From: Prevotella sp.
Lineage (GTDB): Bacteria; Bacteroidota; Bacteroidia; Bacteroidales; Bacteroidaceae
Reading direction: 5' to 3'
DNA length: 42,585 nt
NCBI GenBank assembly: GCA_017475005.1
Contig: JAFVGI010000012.1
Span: 1-42,585, forward strand
A program made the position numbers and the translations under genes. The notes beneath the pieces are model-generated. The model made no database searches. It was not told where the DNA came from and saw only the letters and a list, made by a program, of their open reading frames with translations. Shown piece by piece: positions 7,754 through 15,757 of the stretch (the first letter of the stretch is position 1; every line of letters starts with the position of its first letter).

Positions 7754-9205
7754 TTACTGATGCTGTTCTCTGAGCAGGTCGTTGACGGTCTTCACAGGAT
7801 TGAAGGTTCCGAGTGGCACCTCAACAAAGACGGTTGACCAGTCGGACATCGCACCATTCCAAAGTCCTGGAAGTTCGAGGGCACGCAATTCCTTACCGTT
7901 CTTTGACTTGCTTGAAATGAAGCCGGTAGAAGGATCTACGTAGTCAGGCAGATTGAAGGCATTGCCCTTATAATCCTTCACAGCGCATACGAGGTCAACA
8001 GGATTGAAGTGTGTACCTCCTGTAAACATCTTCATATACTCAGCATTGTTCTTGTCTATCTGGCTTGACTCAAGAATCTGCAATGACACTGTTCCATCCT
8101 GATTGTATGTGAGGAACGGACCGCCACCAGGCTCACCGACATTCTTTACAACGCCGCAGACACGCATTGGACGGTTGAGTTTCTTCTTAAGATATATTAC
8201 CAGCTCGGCATCTTCCAACTCCTTGATGTCACTCTTGCGGCAGCACAAATCCTGCTGTACGAAGCGGATAATCTCCTCCAGCTTTGCATGGTCGTACTTG
8301 CCGCTGTCAAGGATATTGAGATATTCAAAGGCCTTCTTCTGGAGTGTTACGAGGACACCGGCAATAATCTGCTTCCACTCTACTGTCTCTGGCTTCAGAC
8401 GGTCAGGAACGACATTATCGATATTCTTGATGAAGATGATATCTCCATCTATCTCATTGAGATTCTCAATCAGTGCGCCATGTCCTCCAGGACGGAAGAG
8501 CAATGACCCGTCGCTGTTGCGGAACAATGTGTTGTCAGGATTAACGGCAACGGTATCTGTTGATGGCTTCTGCTCGGAGAAAGACACATCATACTTCACG
8601 CCATACTTTGCCTCGAACTTTGGCAGGTTCTCTGCAATGTGTTTCTTGAAGAGTTCCAGATGGTCATGAGAAACTGTAAAGTGCAGGTTTACCTTTCCGT
8701 TAGAAGAAGCATAGAGGGCACCTTCCACGAGATGCTCCAAGGCAGGAGTACGTGGGCCGTCCTCATACTTATGGAACAGCAGGAGACCCTTTGGGAGGTT
8801 TCCGTAATTCATATCATTAAGGAGGTATGAAACGGCGTCCTTACCCTCTTTACCTGCCAGTTGTGGGCCGAAAGCAAACTTATCCTTGCCGGCCATGAAT
8901 TTCTTGATGAAGTCTGTCTCTTCACCATTATCGAGATATTCGAAAAGATTCTTGAACATACGAGAAGCAGCACCAGAAGCAGGCACGAACTTTACAATCT
9001 TCTTGCCGCTGGCCTTATAGTCTTCCCATGCCTTCACATAAGCATCGGCCTCCTGCTTTTCAGGAGCCAAAATACCTTTACCGATAGCTGCTGCTGCCTC
9101 TAACTTAAGAAAAGGAAAACCAGTCTCAAACTGCCTTATCTGCTTTTCTATCTGTGCTTCACTTATTCCTTTTGCTTTGATTTGTTGTAGATCTTTCTGT
9201 TCCAT
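7754..9205 (-). CDS. DUF4301 family protein
   Basis: The 483-residue cytoplasmic protein matches my memory of DUF4301, a family nearly limited to Bacteroidota whose members open with KGISE.QI..Q...F..GFPFL.L. Supporting features are the KFVPASGAASRMFKNL segment near 74-89 (a P-loop-like glycine/alanine-rich turn), FRPGGHGALIENLN, and VVKNVGEPGGGPF. These resemble nucleotide-sugar pyrophosphorylase or nucleotidyltransferase loops, but the reaction is not known to me. There is no signal peptide. The gene sits downstream of rpe on the same strand across a 37-bp gap containing a TTGACAATTGATAATT repeat. Confidence 0.8.
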   Translation of the reverse strand: MEQKDLQQIKAKGISEAQIEKQIRQFETGFPFLKLEAAAAIGKGILAPEKQEADAYVKAWEDYKASGKKIVKFVPASGAASRMFKNLFEYLDNGEETDFIKKFMAGKDKFAFGPQLAGKEGKDAVSYLLNDMNYGNLPKGLLLFHKYEDGPRTPALEHLVEGALYASSNGKVNLHFTVSHDHLELFKKHIAENLPKFEAKYGVKYDVSFSEQKPSTDTVAVNPDNTLFRNSDGSLLFRPGGHGALIENLNEIDGDIIFIKNIDNVVPDRLKPETVEWKQIIAGVLVTLQKKAFEYLNILDSGKYDHAKLEEIIRFVQQDLCCRKSDIKELEDAELVIYLKKKLNRPMRVCGVVKNVGEPGGGPFLTYNQDGTVSLQILESSQIDKNNAEYMKMFTGGTHFNPVDLVCAVKDYKGNAFNLPDYVDPSTGFISSKSKNGKELRALELPGLWNGAMSDWSTVFVEVPLGTFNPVKTVNDLLREQHQ

Positions 9206-9220
9206 ATGATGGTTTAGCTA

Positions 9221-9240
9221 TTAATTATCAATTGTCAATT
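9221..9240. repeat. TTGACAATTGATAATT-type repeat between rpe and the DUF4301 gene
   Basis: Read on the minus strand the unit is AATTGACAATTGATAATTAA. It is the same repeat as at 15700-15757 and 36518-36542 and ends one or two bases from the rpe stop codon. Confidence 0.7.
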
Positions 9241-9242
9241 CA

Positions 9243-9887
9243 TCAAAGTGCTTTAAGCTCTCTTATGACCTGATGTGGGTCTTTTGCACCAAAGACATAA
9301 CTGCCGCTGACAAGAACATCAACACCAGCAGCAGCCAAGCGAGGAGCCGTTTCGCCCTGCACTCCCCCATCGACTTCGATAAGAGTGGCAGCACCTTTCT
9401 CGTTTATCATCTGCTTCAGGCGTTTTACCTTGTCAATGGTGCTCTCTATGAACTTCTGGCCACCAAAGCCAGGATTAACACTCATCAGCAATACCATATC
9501 AATATCTGTGATGATATCCTCCAAGACACAAATAGGTGTTGAAGGATTCAGTGTCACACCGGCTTTCATTCCTGCATCATGTATTTCCTGCAGGGTGCGA
9601 TGAAGATGCGTGCTGGCCTCATAATGAACATTCATCATCATAGCCCCAAGCTTTGCAGTCTGACGAATGTAACGCTCGGGTTTCTCTATCATATAATGTA
9701 CGTCCAACGACTTTGTACAAACCTTTGCAACAGCCTCTAAAACAGGAAAACCGAAAGAAATATTTGGTACAAAGCTACCATCCATCACATCAAGGTGAAG
9801 CCACTGAGCCTCACTCGTGTTTATCATCTCGATATCACGATCCAGATGAAGAAAGTCTGCTGCGAGTAGCGACGGGGATACTATCAT
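9243..9887 (-). CDS. rpe: ribulose-phosphate 3-epimerase
   Basis: The 214-residue (beta/alpha)8 enzyme interconverts D-ribulose 5-phosphate and D-xylulose 5-phosphate. It has the family signatures: SPSLLAADF at the start, HLDVMDGSFVPN with metal ligands His31 and Asp33, LDVHYMIEKP (His64), SVNPGFGGQKF, and IEVDGGV. Length is normal. It is not in the arabinose operon but acts on the xylulose 5-phosphate that operon makes. The 205 bp upstream carry no clear promoter that I could assign. Confidence 0.97.
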   Translation of the reverse strand: MIVSPSLLAADFLHLDRDIEMINTSEAQWLHLDVMDGSFVPNISFGFPVLEAVAKVCTKSLDVHYMIEKPERYIRQTAKLGAMMMNVHYEASTHLHRTLQEIHDAGMKAGVTLNPSTPICVLEDIITDIDMVLLMSVNPGFGGQKFIESTIDKVKRLKQMINEKGAATLIEVDGGVQGETAPRLAAAGVDVLVSGSYVFGAKDPHQVIRELKAL

Positions 9888-10020
9888 AATTGTAAGCGTA
9901 AAAGCGTATATAACTGAGTACGGCTTCTGAAGGGGTGAAATAATCTGAGTAATCTTGTTTCATAGGCGGGTGTTTTCTTATTTAACGCACGCCCTTATAC
10001 TTTTATTGTCTGCTCCTTAC

Positions 10021-10068
10021 AAAAAAGATAAAAAAAGTCGCGGACACCCATGAAGTAGTGTTCGCGAC
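10021..10068 (-). terminator. intrinsic terminator after rplT
   Basis: GTCGCGAACACT and its partner GTGTCCGCGAC (minus strand; plus strand 10037-10068) form a strong stem with a short loop, followed on the minus strand by TTTTTTTATCTTTTTT. It ends the infC-rpmI-rplT operon. Confidence 0.88.
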
Positions 10069-10092
10069 CTGTTGGGTATTGTAACCTTAAAT

Positions 10093-10437
10093 TTACTTTA
10101 CCTTATCCACGATGGCCTTGAAAGCCTCTGGATTGTTAACTGCGAGGTCTGCAAGAACCTTGCGGTTGATTTCGATTCCTGCCTTGTGAAGGAGTCCCAT
10201 AAGAACTGAATAAGAAAGACCCTCCATGCGAGCAGCAGCATTAATACGCTGTATCCACAATGCGCGGAAAGTACGCTTCTTGTTCTTACGATCACGATAA
10301 GCATAGGTAAGACCCTTCTCCCAAGTATTCTTGGCTACTGTCCAAACATTCTTGCGTGCGCCATAATAACCCTTGGTAAGCTTCAGAATTCGAGTTCTCT
10401 TTGCCTTAGAGGCAACATGATTTACTGATCTTGGCAT
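10093..10437 (-). CDS. rplT: 50S ribosomal protein L20
   Basis: The 114-residue product is the large-subunit protein that binds 23S rRNA early in assembly. [20 protein letters not shown] followed by KGYYGARKN is the conserved N-terminal extension; the globular part ends in FKAIVDKVK. In other bacteria L20 represses its own operon by binding the leader; no such site was recognised here. It lies last in infC-rpmI-rplT, 37 bp after rpmI, and is followed by a terminator. Confidence 0.98.
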   Translation of the reverse strand: MPRSVNHVASKAKRTRILKLTKGYYGARKNVWTVAKNTWEKGLTYAYRDRKNKKRTFRALWIQRINAAARMEGLSYSVLMGLLHKAGIEINRKVLADLAVNNPEAFKAIVDKVK

Positions 10438-10474
10438 AATTTTCTTACTTTAAAAAGTTAGACGGTAGGGTTAA

Positions 10475-10672
10475 TTAACGCAAACACAGCAGATCACGTA
10501 CCTGCTTCATGTTTGTAGAATCTACAATTGTTGAACCGAGAAGATTTCTCTTCTGCTTCTTTGTCTTCTTTGTCAGGATGTGACTGTGGAAAGCGTGACG
10601 TCTTTTCACCTTACCTGAACCGGTGAACGAAAAGCGTTTCTTAGCACCGGAATTTGTCTTTACTTTTGGCAT
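10475..10672 (-). CDS. rpmI: 50S ribosomal protein L35
   Basis: The 65-residue basic protein has the L35 pattern [34 protein letters not shown]. Length matches the family. It lies between infC and rplT, the usual order. Confidence 0.98.
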   Translation of the reverse strand: MPKVKTNSGAKKRFSFTGSGKVKRRHAFHSHILTKKTKKQKRNLLGSTIVDSTNMKQVRDLLCLR

Positions 10673-10778
10673 TTTTTTGTTATTTAATTAATTATTACTA
10701 TTAATGGTGGCAACGCATATACCAGGCGTTACGCACACTTTTTTTCTCATTTTCGTCTTTAACCTTTGACCTTAGACC

Positions 10779-11477
10779 CTACTCGTCAAACTTCAAGGAT
10801 GCTAATGCTTCAAGTCCCTTGGCATTTGCTGCGAGACCATCACCAGCACTCTCCTTTACTTCCTGAGCCACATTGGCTGCTGCACTTGCTGCTTCTGCCT
10901 CTCTTCTTTCACGGTCAACCTTCTGCTGTGATTTCTTTGCTACACCAGCTTTCTTTGGTGCCATGAACAGGAACATCTTCTTACCTTCCAGTTTCGGCAT
11001 CTGTTCTACCTTGCCATACTCTTCGAGGTCATTGGCAAATCTCAGCAACAGCACCTCGCCTTGTTCCTTGAACAGGATAGAGCGTCCACGGAAGAACACA
11101 TAAGCTCTTACCTTGTTTCCCTCTTCCAGGAACTCCTTGGCATGCTTCAGTTTGAAATTATAATCGTGGTCATCGGTTTGAGGTCCGAAACGGATTTCCT
11201 TTACCTCGACCTTTACCTGTCTGGACTTTATTTCCTTAGCCCTCTTCTTCTGCTGATAGAGGAACTTTGAATAGTCAATGATACGACATACTGGTGGAGC
11301 TGCATTTGGGCTTATCTCTACGAGATCTTCTCCCCTCTGCTGAGCTAATTCTAGTGCATCCCTGGTTGACATCACAGTAGCACCATTATCGTCCACTACT
11401 CGAACCTCGCGCACCCTGATTTCTTCATTGATGCGATACTGGCTTTTCGGATCTACTTTACGTTTGTCTGGTTTCAT
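10779..11477 (-). CDS. infC: translation initiation factor IF-3
   Basis: The 232-residue factor binds the 30S subunit and checks start-codon pairing. [15 protein letters not shown] begins the N domain, the linker carries [16 protein letters not shown], and the C domain shows [20 protein letters not shown]. Beyond about residue 180 there is an Ala/Glu/Lys-rich tail ([15 protein letters not shown] and on), longer than in E. coli IF-3. The start here is an ordinary ATG, whereas many IF-3 genes use AUU for autoregulation. thrS, often the upstream neighbour, is absent; the gene has its own promoter-like -7 box near 11545. Confidence 0.97.
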   Translation of the reverse strand: MKPDKRKVDPKSQYRINEEIRVREVRVVDDNGATVMSTRDALELAQQRGEDLVEISPNAAPPVCRIIDYSKFLYQQKKRAKEIKSRQVKVEVKEIRFGPQTDDHDYNFKLKHAKEFLEEGNKVRAYVFFRGRSILFKEQGEVLLLRFANDLEEYGKVEQMPKLEGKKMFLFMAPKKAGVAKKSQQKVDRERREAEAASAAANVAQEVKESAGDGLAANAKGLEALASLKFDE

Positions 11478-11515
11478 TAACTATTTAAAAGTGAATAAAT
11501 ATAATTACTAAATGC

Positions 11516-11550
11516 TACGCATGCGTACGCAAAAAGCGACTGCAAAGGTA
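11516..11550 (-). promoter_or_regulatory. -7 box and palindrome upstream of infC
   Basis: On the minus strand TACCTTTG (11550-11543) matches the TAnnTTTG -7 element; no clear -33 box is seen. About 16 bp downstream lies the perfect 12-bp palindrome TACGCATGCGTA (11516-11527), which would fall in the start of the infC leader and could be an operator or a leader stem. Confidence 0.5.
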
Positions 11551-11650
11551 GAAAAAAAATGTTAAAGGGAAGGTATTATCATCGAGCAAGACTGCATTTT
11601 TAATATTTTTTAACTCTCTTTCTATAGTTCAAAACCCACTTTTCGTCTTC

Positions 11651-11676
11651 GTTTTCGTTTTGGTTTTGGTTTTCGT
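11651..11676. repeat. 26-bp TTTTCGTTTTGG-type repeat just after the endonuclease family gene
   Basis: This 26-bp block is identical to 12601-12626 inside the gene itself. It starts only a few bases beyond the stop codon at 11683 and is flanked by more TTCGTCTTCG copies. Confidence 0.8.
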
Positions 11677-11682
11677 CTTCGT

Positions 11683-12732
11683 TCATAACTTTAGCTGCAA
11701 AACAATTGGAAGATGGTCGCTGATGCCCTCGTGATATTTCGGTCCCAGATATGTTCTGAAGGGTTTATACCCACCCTGATTATCCTCCTCCAGAAGCCAG
11801 GCAGCATCGTATATAAAACACCTCTCCACTTGTTGCTGTACCACATCCGACAGAAATATATGATCAAGGCTATTCCAGGTGCCTTGATATTTATATGTTC
11901 CGGAGACTTTTGTCTTCGTATAGTTCAGTCCCTTTATATCTTTGGATATCTCCACAAACCCTCTGCTGACAATATCTTTCAAAGCCTTGTCGTTTGAATA
12001 ATCATTGAAATCACCCATAAGAACTATTTTAGCATCAGAGTCTATATTTCTTATAGAATCCACTGACTGCATCAACCGTTGCTCTACCTGCATTCTATAC
12101 CCCTCTGTCGCAGATTTTCCATTTCTGCGGCTTGGAGCATGAACAACAAATATATGTAAGATATCGCGCGCACGAGCTATTCCTTTAGCATACAGTATAT
12201 CTCGTGTCTTGTTATTCTCAATATCAGGTCTTATGGAGTAACTGTTTTCCAGGCGGAAAGTCAGGGGATTATAAACGATGGCAACGTCTATGCCTCGCGT
12301 ATCAAGAGAATTGGTCATAACATACCTGTAACCCGCACCATTCAGCATGCTACGTTTAGTAAGCATGAAGAGCGTTGAGTCATTCTCCACCTCAAGTAAT
12401 GCCACAACATCAGGGAGAGTTTCACCACCACACTGCTGAATAACGCGACCAATGTCATTTAATTTCTTCCAATAACGCCCGAAGGTCCAATTGCGTGAGG
12501 AATTTGAGGAGTTTGACGAGCGTGAGGAGTTTGACGAACGTGAGGAATTTGAGGAGTTTGACGAACGTGAGGAATTTGAGGAGTTTGACGAACGTGAGGA
12601 GTTTTCGTTTTGGTTTTGGTTTTCGTTTGTCACAAACTCCATATCATTCTTCAGGCTGTCATGACGGCAGTCAAACAGGTTTTCGCAATTGTAAGAGACA
12701 ATGGTAAAAAGTAACGTCAGCAGCAGGCTCAT
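11683..12732 (-). CDS. endonuclease/exonuclease/phosphatase (EEP) family protein with an inserted Ser/Asn/Arg repeat
   Basis: The 349-residue product has the EEP fold typical of metal-dependent nucleases and phosphodiesterases: VSYNCENLFD near 12-21, LPDVVALLEVEND, VVHAPSRRNGK, VLMGDFNDYSND, and a final SDHLPIVLQL with the catalytic Asp-His. The substrate is unknown. The hydrophobic start MSLLLTLLFTI is short and directly adjoins the catalytic VSYN motif, so it may be a minimal or cut-back signal peptide. Residues 35-80 are low complexity (NENQNQNEN, then SSRSSNSSN units of 9) and interrupt the domain between CRHDSLKND and WKKLNDIGRV. The DNA of this insert is built from gap-type repeats. Start overlaps the trkH stop by 4 bp (ATGA). 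Confidence 0.85.
   Translation of the reverse strand: MSLLLTLLFTIVSYNCENLFDCRHDSLKNDMEFVTNENQNQNENSSRSSNSSNSSRSSNSSNSSRSSNSSRSSNSSNSSRNWTFGRYWKKLNDIGRVIQQCGGETLPDVVALLEVENDSTLFMLTKRSMLNGAGYRYVMTNSLDTRGIDVAIVYNPLTFRLENSYSIRPDIENNKTRDILYAKGIARARDILHIFVVHAPSRRNGKSATEGYRMQVEQRLMQSVDSIRNIDSDAKIVLMGDFNDYSNDKALKDIVSRGFVEISKDIKGLNYTKTKVSGTYKYQGTWNSLDHIFLSDVVQQQVERCFIYDAAWLLEEDNQGGYKPFRTYLGPKYHEGISDHLPIVLQLKL
12493..12626. repeat. 27-bp tandem repeats plus TTTTCGTTTTGG block inside a coding region
   Basis: The unit GAATTTGAGGAGTTTGACGA plus ACGTGAG (27 bp, itself made of degenerate 9-bp pieces) occurs about four times, followed by the 26-bp block shared with 11651-11676. All lengths are multiples of three overall, so the reading frame of the EEP gene stays open. 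Confidence 0.8.
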
Positions 12733-14186
12733 CTATCTTTCCAAAAAAGCGGTGTGAAAATGATGAGCACTGAGAATATCTCCAAACGTCCCATCAACAT
12801 GAGGACAGAGCATATCCACTTGGCAAACACAGGCAAATCGTTCCACGACATGGTGGGCCCAATCTCGGTACCAAGGGTAGGACCGACGTTACTAAGGGTG
12901 GATATAGTTATGGTAATGGAATTGGTGATATCTACCCCAGCCACAATCATCACGGTAGCACAGAACACACAGAGAAAACAATAGGCTGTCAAAAACGCCA
13001 TCAACGTTACTCTCTGCTGCATATTGACATTGGTCTCACCTATCTTCAGCGGCAGCACTGCCTTGGGGTGCAGTATCTGCTTAAACTCATTGAGCATCAC
13101 CTTAAAGAGCATCGTTACCCTGACGCACTTAAATCCTCCTGACGTACTGCCGGCACATGCTCCGCAGAACATACAGATGGCGAGCACTATCCACGTGACA
13201 TGAGGCCACTTGGCGGCATCGTCATTAAACAACCCAGTCGTGGTCAGGAACGACACGACCTGATAGAGCGAACACCTGAATGCTCTCTCAATGCCATAGT
13301 CATTGAAGTGCATGAGCATGACCATAATAAATGCGGTAAAGACAACAGTCAAACCACAGTAAATCTTCATCTCCGAATTATTCAGCAACCCCGTCAAATC
13401 ACGCTTCATGAACAGCCTATACAGCAGTATGAAATTGATACCAGACAGGAAACAGAACAGGGTTGAAGTATATTCCATCGCAGGGGAATGGAAATGTGCC
13501 ACGCTATCATTATGGGGCGAGAACCCTCCCGTCGCAATGGTGGTCATGGAATAATTAATGGCATCGAACCAGTTCATGCCAAGGACATGGAATATAAGGA
13601 AGCATGACACTGTCAACACTATAAACACCACCCACAACGTCTTTGCGGACGTTGACAGACGCGGATGGAGCTTCGTCTTGATAGGTCCTGTAGTCTCTAT
13701 CGAGAAGACCTTCACAGACCCTCCCACCATCGATGGCAGGATGGCAATGGTGAAGAACACTATTCCCAACGCTCCTATCCATTGTGAGAAGGTGCGCCAG
13801 AACAGTATGCCATGCGGCAGATGCTCCACATCGTCAAGAATACTGGCACCAGTCGTTGTAAAACCTGACATTGCCTCAAAATAGGCATTGGTGAAATCGG
13901 TGATATATCCTCCCACCATATAAGGCAACGTACCAAAGAGACTATATACAGCCCACGTCAGGGTAACGACAAGGAACGAATCTTTTCGCGACATATTGTT
14001 ATTGGCATTATGTCCCATATATCGCAGGATATATGCCGCCATCTGTGTCACGAGAATAGAAATAATAAATGAAAAGACGTCATCCTCATGGTATGCCAAT
14101 GATATTATGAGGCATATCAACATAAACAGAGACTCCAGGAAAAGGAGTGCTCCGAGAATTTTGTATATGAGTTTGAAATTTATCAT
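12729..14186 (-). CDS. trkH: potassium uptake protein TrkH
   Basis: The 485-residue membrane protein forms the K+ channel of the Trk system. It is rich in hydrophobic helices and shows the four filter loops: GFTTTGAS, TIATGGFSPH, FLTTTGLF, and TLSNVGPTLG. Length matches the family. It works with TrkA, whose gene is directly upstream (67-bp gap filled by an 11-bp tandem repeat), and its stop overlaps the start of the EEP gene. The C-terminus ends shortly after the last helix. Confidence 0.96.
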   Translation of the reverse strand: MINFKLIYKILGALLFLESLFMLICLIISLAYHEDDVFSFIISILVTQMAAYILRYMGHNANNNMSRKDSFLVVTLTWAVYSLFGTLPYMVGGYITDFTNAYFEAMSGFTTTGASILDDVEHLPHGILFWRTFSQWIGALGIVFFTIAILPSMVGGSVKVFSIETTGPIKTKLHPRLSTSAKTLWVVFIVLTVSCFLIFHVLGMNWFDAINYSMTTIATGGFSPHNDSVAHFHSPAMEYTSTLFCFLSGINFILLYRLFMKRDLTGLLNNSEMKIYCGLTVVFTAFIMVMLMHFNDYGIERAFRCSLYQVVSFLTTTGLFNDDAAKWPHVTWIVLAICMFCGACAGSTSGGFKCVRVTMLFKVMLNEFKQILHPKAVLPLKIGETNVNMQQRVTLMAFLTAYCFLCVFCATVMIVAGVDITNSITITISTLSNVGPTLGTEIGPTMSWNDLPVFAKWICSVLMLMGRLEIFSVLIIFTPLFWKDR

Positions 14187-14199
14187 TTCTATCTAATTA

Positions 14200-14250
14200 G
14201 GGGAGTGAAAGGGGAGTGAGAAGGGAGTGAGAAGGGAGTGAGAAGGGAGT
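14200..14250. repeat. tandem GAGAAGGGAGT repeats between trkA and trkH
   Basis: GGGAGTG units recur at 10-11 bp spacing (GGGGAGTGAAA, then GAGAAGGGAGT three times), filling nearly the whole gap. A related TTTCACTCCC block occurs at 21447-21470. The gap is co-transcribed, so the repeat would be within the trk mRNA. Confidence 0.75.
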
Positions 14251-14253
14251 CAT

Positions 14254-15597
14254 TTATTTCACGAACAGTTTCTCCAGTCTGTGCATATCGGCATTATGAC
14301 AGAAGGCCATTACTATGTCGCCAGCCTGTATCTGTGTGCCGCCCGATATCAAAATACCTTCTCCGTTTCTTACCAGTCCACCCAAAGTGCATCCCTTCGG
14401 CAGCGACAGTTCGAAGACACGCTTCTTGGTAACTATTGAATTAGGTGATGCCGTAAATTCTGCCACATCAGCCTTTGCATGCATCAGGAATCTCACATTT
14501 GAGGCTTTTCCTTCAAGCATCATCTCGTAGATGCGGGATGCCGCTATTGCCTTCTTGTTGATGATTGTACCAATGTCAAGGCTCTCTGCCATATCAACAT
14601 AATCCACATTTTCAACAACGGCAACCGTCTTACGGACACCATGACGCTTTGCTGTCAAGCAAGCCAGTATATTTGCTTCAGAGCTACCCGTCAGAGCCAC
14701 AAAAGCCTGCGCACTACGTATTCCCTCTTCTACAAGCAGAGAGGTATCACGAGCATCTCCATTGATGATGTAATCACTACGTTTCAGTATCTCATTGAGC
14801 TCCTCACACCGTTGTGGGTCTATCTCAATGAGTTTATACTTCATGTACTCCGGCATCGTCATAGCAGTACGAACGGCGGTCCTGCCACCACCCATTATCA
14901 TGACATTAGACACATCCTCATACTTCTCCTTACCCACAATGCGACGAATGAGCGGAATGTTCTGCGGAGTAGTCATGAAATAAGCTATGTCATAGAGTTG
15001 CAGGGTATCATCACCACGCGGAATGATTGTTTCATTCCCACGCTTTATCGCTACGACATGGTATGGGTCATCAGGTCCGATAAGTTCTTTCAGCGGACGG
15101 TCCAGAATAGTACATCCCTCACGCAACTTTATACCCAGCATTGTCAGGGCACCACCATATACATCCCAACGCTGACGAACCCACGACATCTTCAGTCCTC
15201 TGATGATATCCTGCGCCGCAAGCATCTCCGGATATATGATGCTATCAATACCCATTGCTTTCAGCACATCGCTGTTCTTTGCCTTAGCATACTCATATTC
15301 CTCTACCTTTGCCACAGTATGCCGCACTCCAAGGCTTTTTGCCATTGTGCATGCACACATATTCACCTCCTGATCATGCGTTACAGCAATAAACAGGTCA
15401 GCATCGGGGGCACCTATCTCACGCAGCGCCTTGATAGATATCGGTGACGCGTGCATAGTGAGCACATCAAGGTCCGGGTTTATGCTTTCCAAAGCCTCCT
15501 CATCAGTATCAATAATGGTAATCTCCTCATTGCTGCGAGCTAACAAGGAAGCAAGATAGTTACCAATGGCATAAGCGCCGGCAATAATAATTTTCAT
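14254..15597 (-). CDS. trkA: Trk system regulatory protein TrkA
   Basis: The 447-residue cytoplasmic protein gates TrkH by binding NAD(H) or nucleotides. It has two RCK units: MKIIIAGAYAIGNYLASLL with an acidic strand end (ITIIDTDEEAL) at the N-terminus, and VMIMGGGRTAVRTAM...LIEIDPQRCEEL in the second half, each followed by a TrkA-C domain (the last has LPKGCTLGGLVRNG). ATG at 15597 is chosen because MKIIIAG is the usual beginning; the open frame continues nine codons further into a repeat-rich gap. In the first glycine motif a Tyr stands where GxGxxG is usual (GAYAIG). Confidence 0.95.
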   Translation of the reverse strand: MKIIIAGAYAIGNYLASLLARSNEEITIIDTDEEALESINPDLDVLTMHASPISIKALREIGAPDADLFIAVTHDQEVNMCACTMAKSLGVRHTVAKVEEYEYAKAKNSDVLKAMGIDSIIYPEMLAAQDIIRGLKMSWVRQRWDVYGGALTMLGIKLREGCTILDRPLKELIGPDDPYHVVAIKRGNETIIPRGDDTLQLYDIAYFMTTPQNIPLIRRIVGKEKYEDVSNVMIMGGGRTAVRTAMTMPEYMKYKLIEIDPQRCEELNEILKRSDYIINGDARDTSLLVEEGIRSAQAFVALTGSSEANILACLTAKRHGVRKTVAVVENVDYVDMAESLDIGTIINKKAIAASRIYEMMLEGKASNVRFLMHAKADVAEFTASPNSIVTKKRVFELSLPKGCTLGGLVRNGEGILISGGTQIQAGDIVMAFCHNADMHRLEKLFVK

Positions 15598-15615
15598 AAT
15601 ATGACCCCCTTCCGA

Positions 15616-15757
15616 CCTCCCCAAAGGGAGGAGATTGTTGAGTTTAAGAGTTTAAGTATTTTAAGAAGTTCAAAAAGTTCAAGAGTTCAAGAGTTCAATT
15701 GTCAATTATCAATTGTCAATTATCAATTATCAATTGTCAATTATCAATTTCCTAATT
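15616..15757. repeat. repeat cluster between trkA and dxs, entering the dxs 3' end
   Basis: From left to right: hairpin CCTCCC-CAAA-GGGAGG (15616-15631), several GAGTTTAAGA/AAGTTCAAAA/GAGTTCAA copies, then about six alternating TCAATTGTCAATTA and TCAATTATCAATT units. The last units overlap the dxs coding end: the final Leu-Ile-Ile-Asp-Asn and the TGA stop of dxs are written in repeat sequence. Confidence 0.8.

Noticed and set aside
8103-8669. A 188-codon open frame on the plus strand with a hydrophobic look
   Set aside because: Antisense to the DUF4301 gene; no leader or domain and no promoter.
10673-10778. An L20-type leader or attenuator between infC and rpmI
   Set aside because: A GCGTAACGC/GCGTTGCC pairing is possible but weak, and I found no match to known L20 binding structures.
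12493-12600. Possible CRISPR-like array
   Set aside because: The 27-bp units follow each other directly without unique spacers and lie within an open coding frame; it is a tandem repeat.
14641-15447. A 268-codon open frame on the plus strand
   Set aside because: It is antisense to trkA, whose motifs are clear; the translated sequence is His/Ser/Leu-rich without motifs.
15650-15757. Possible CRISPR or origin-type iteron array
   Set aside because: Units are short (7-14 bp), variable, without spacers, and of the same kind as in many other gaps; no replication gene is near.
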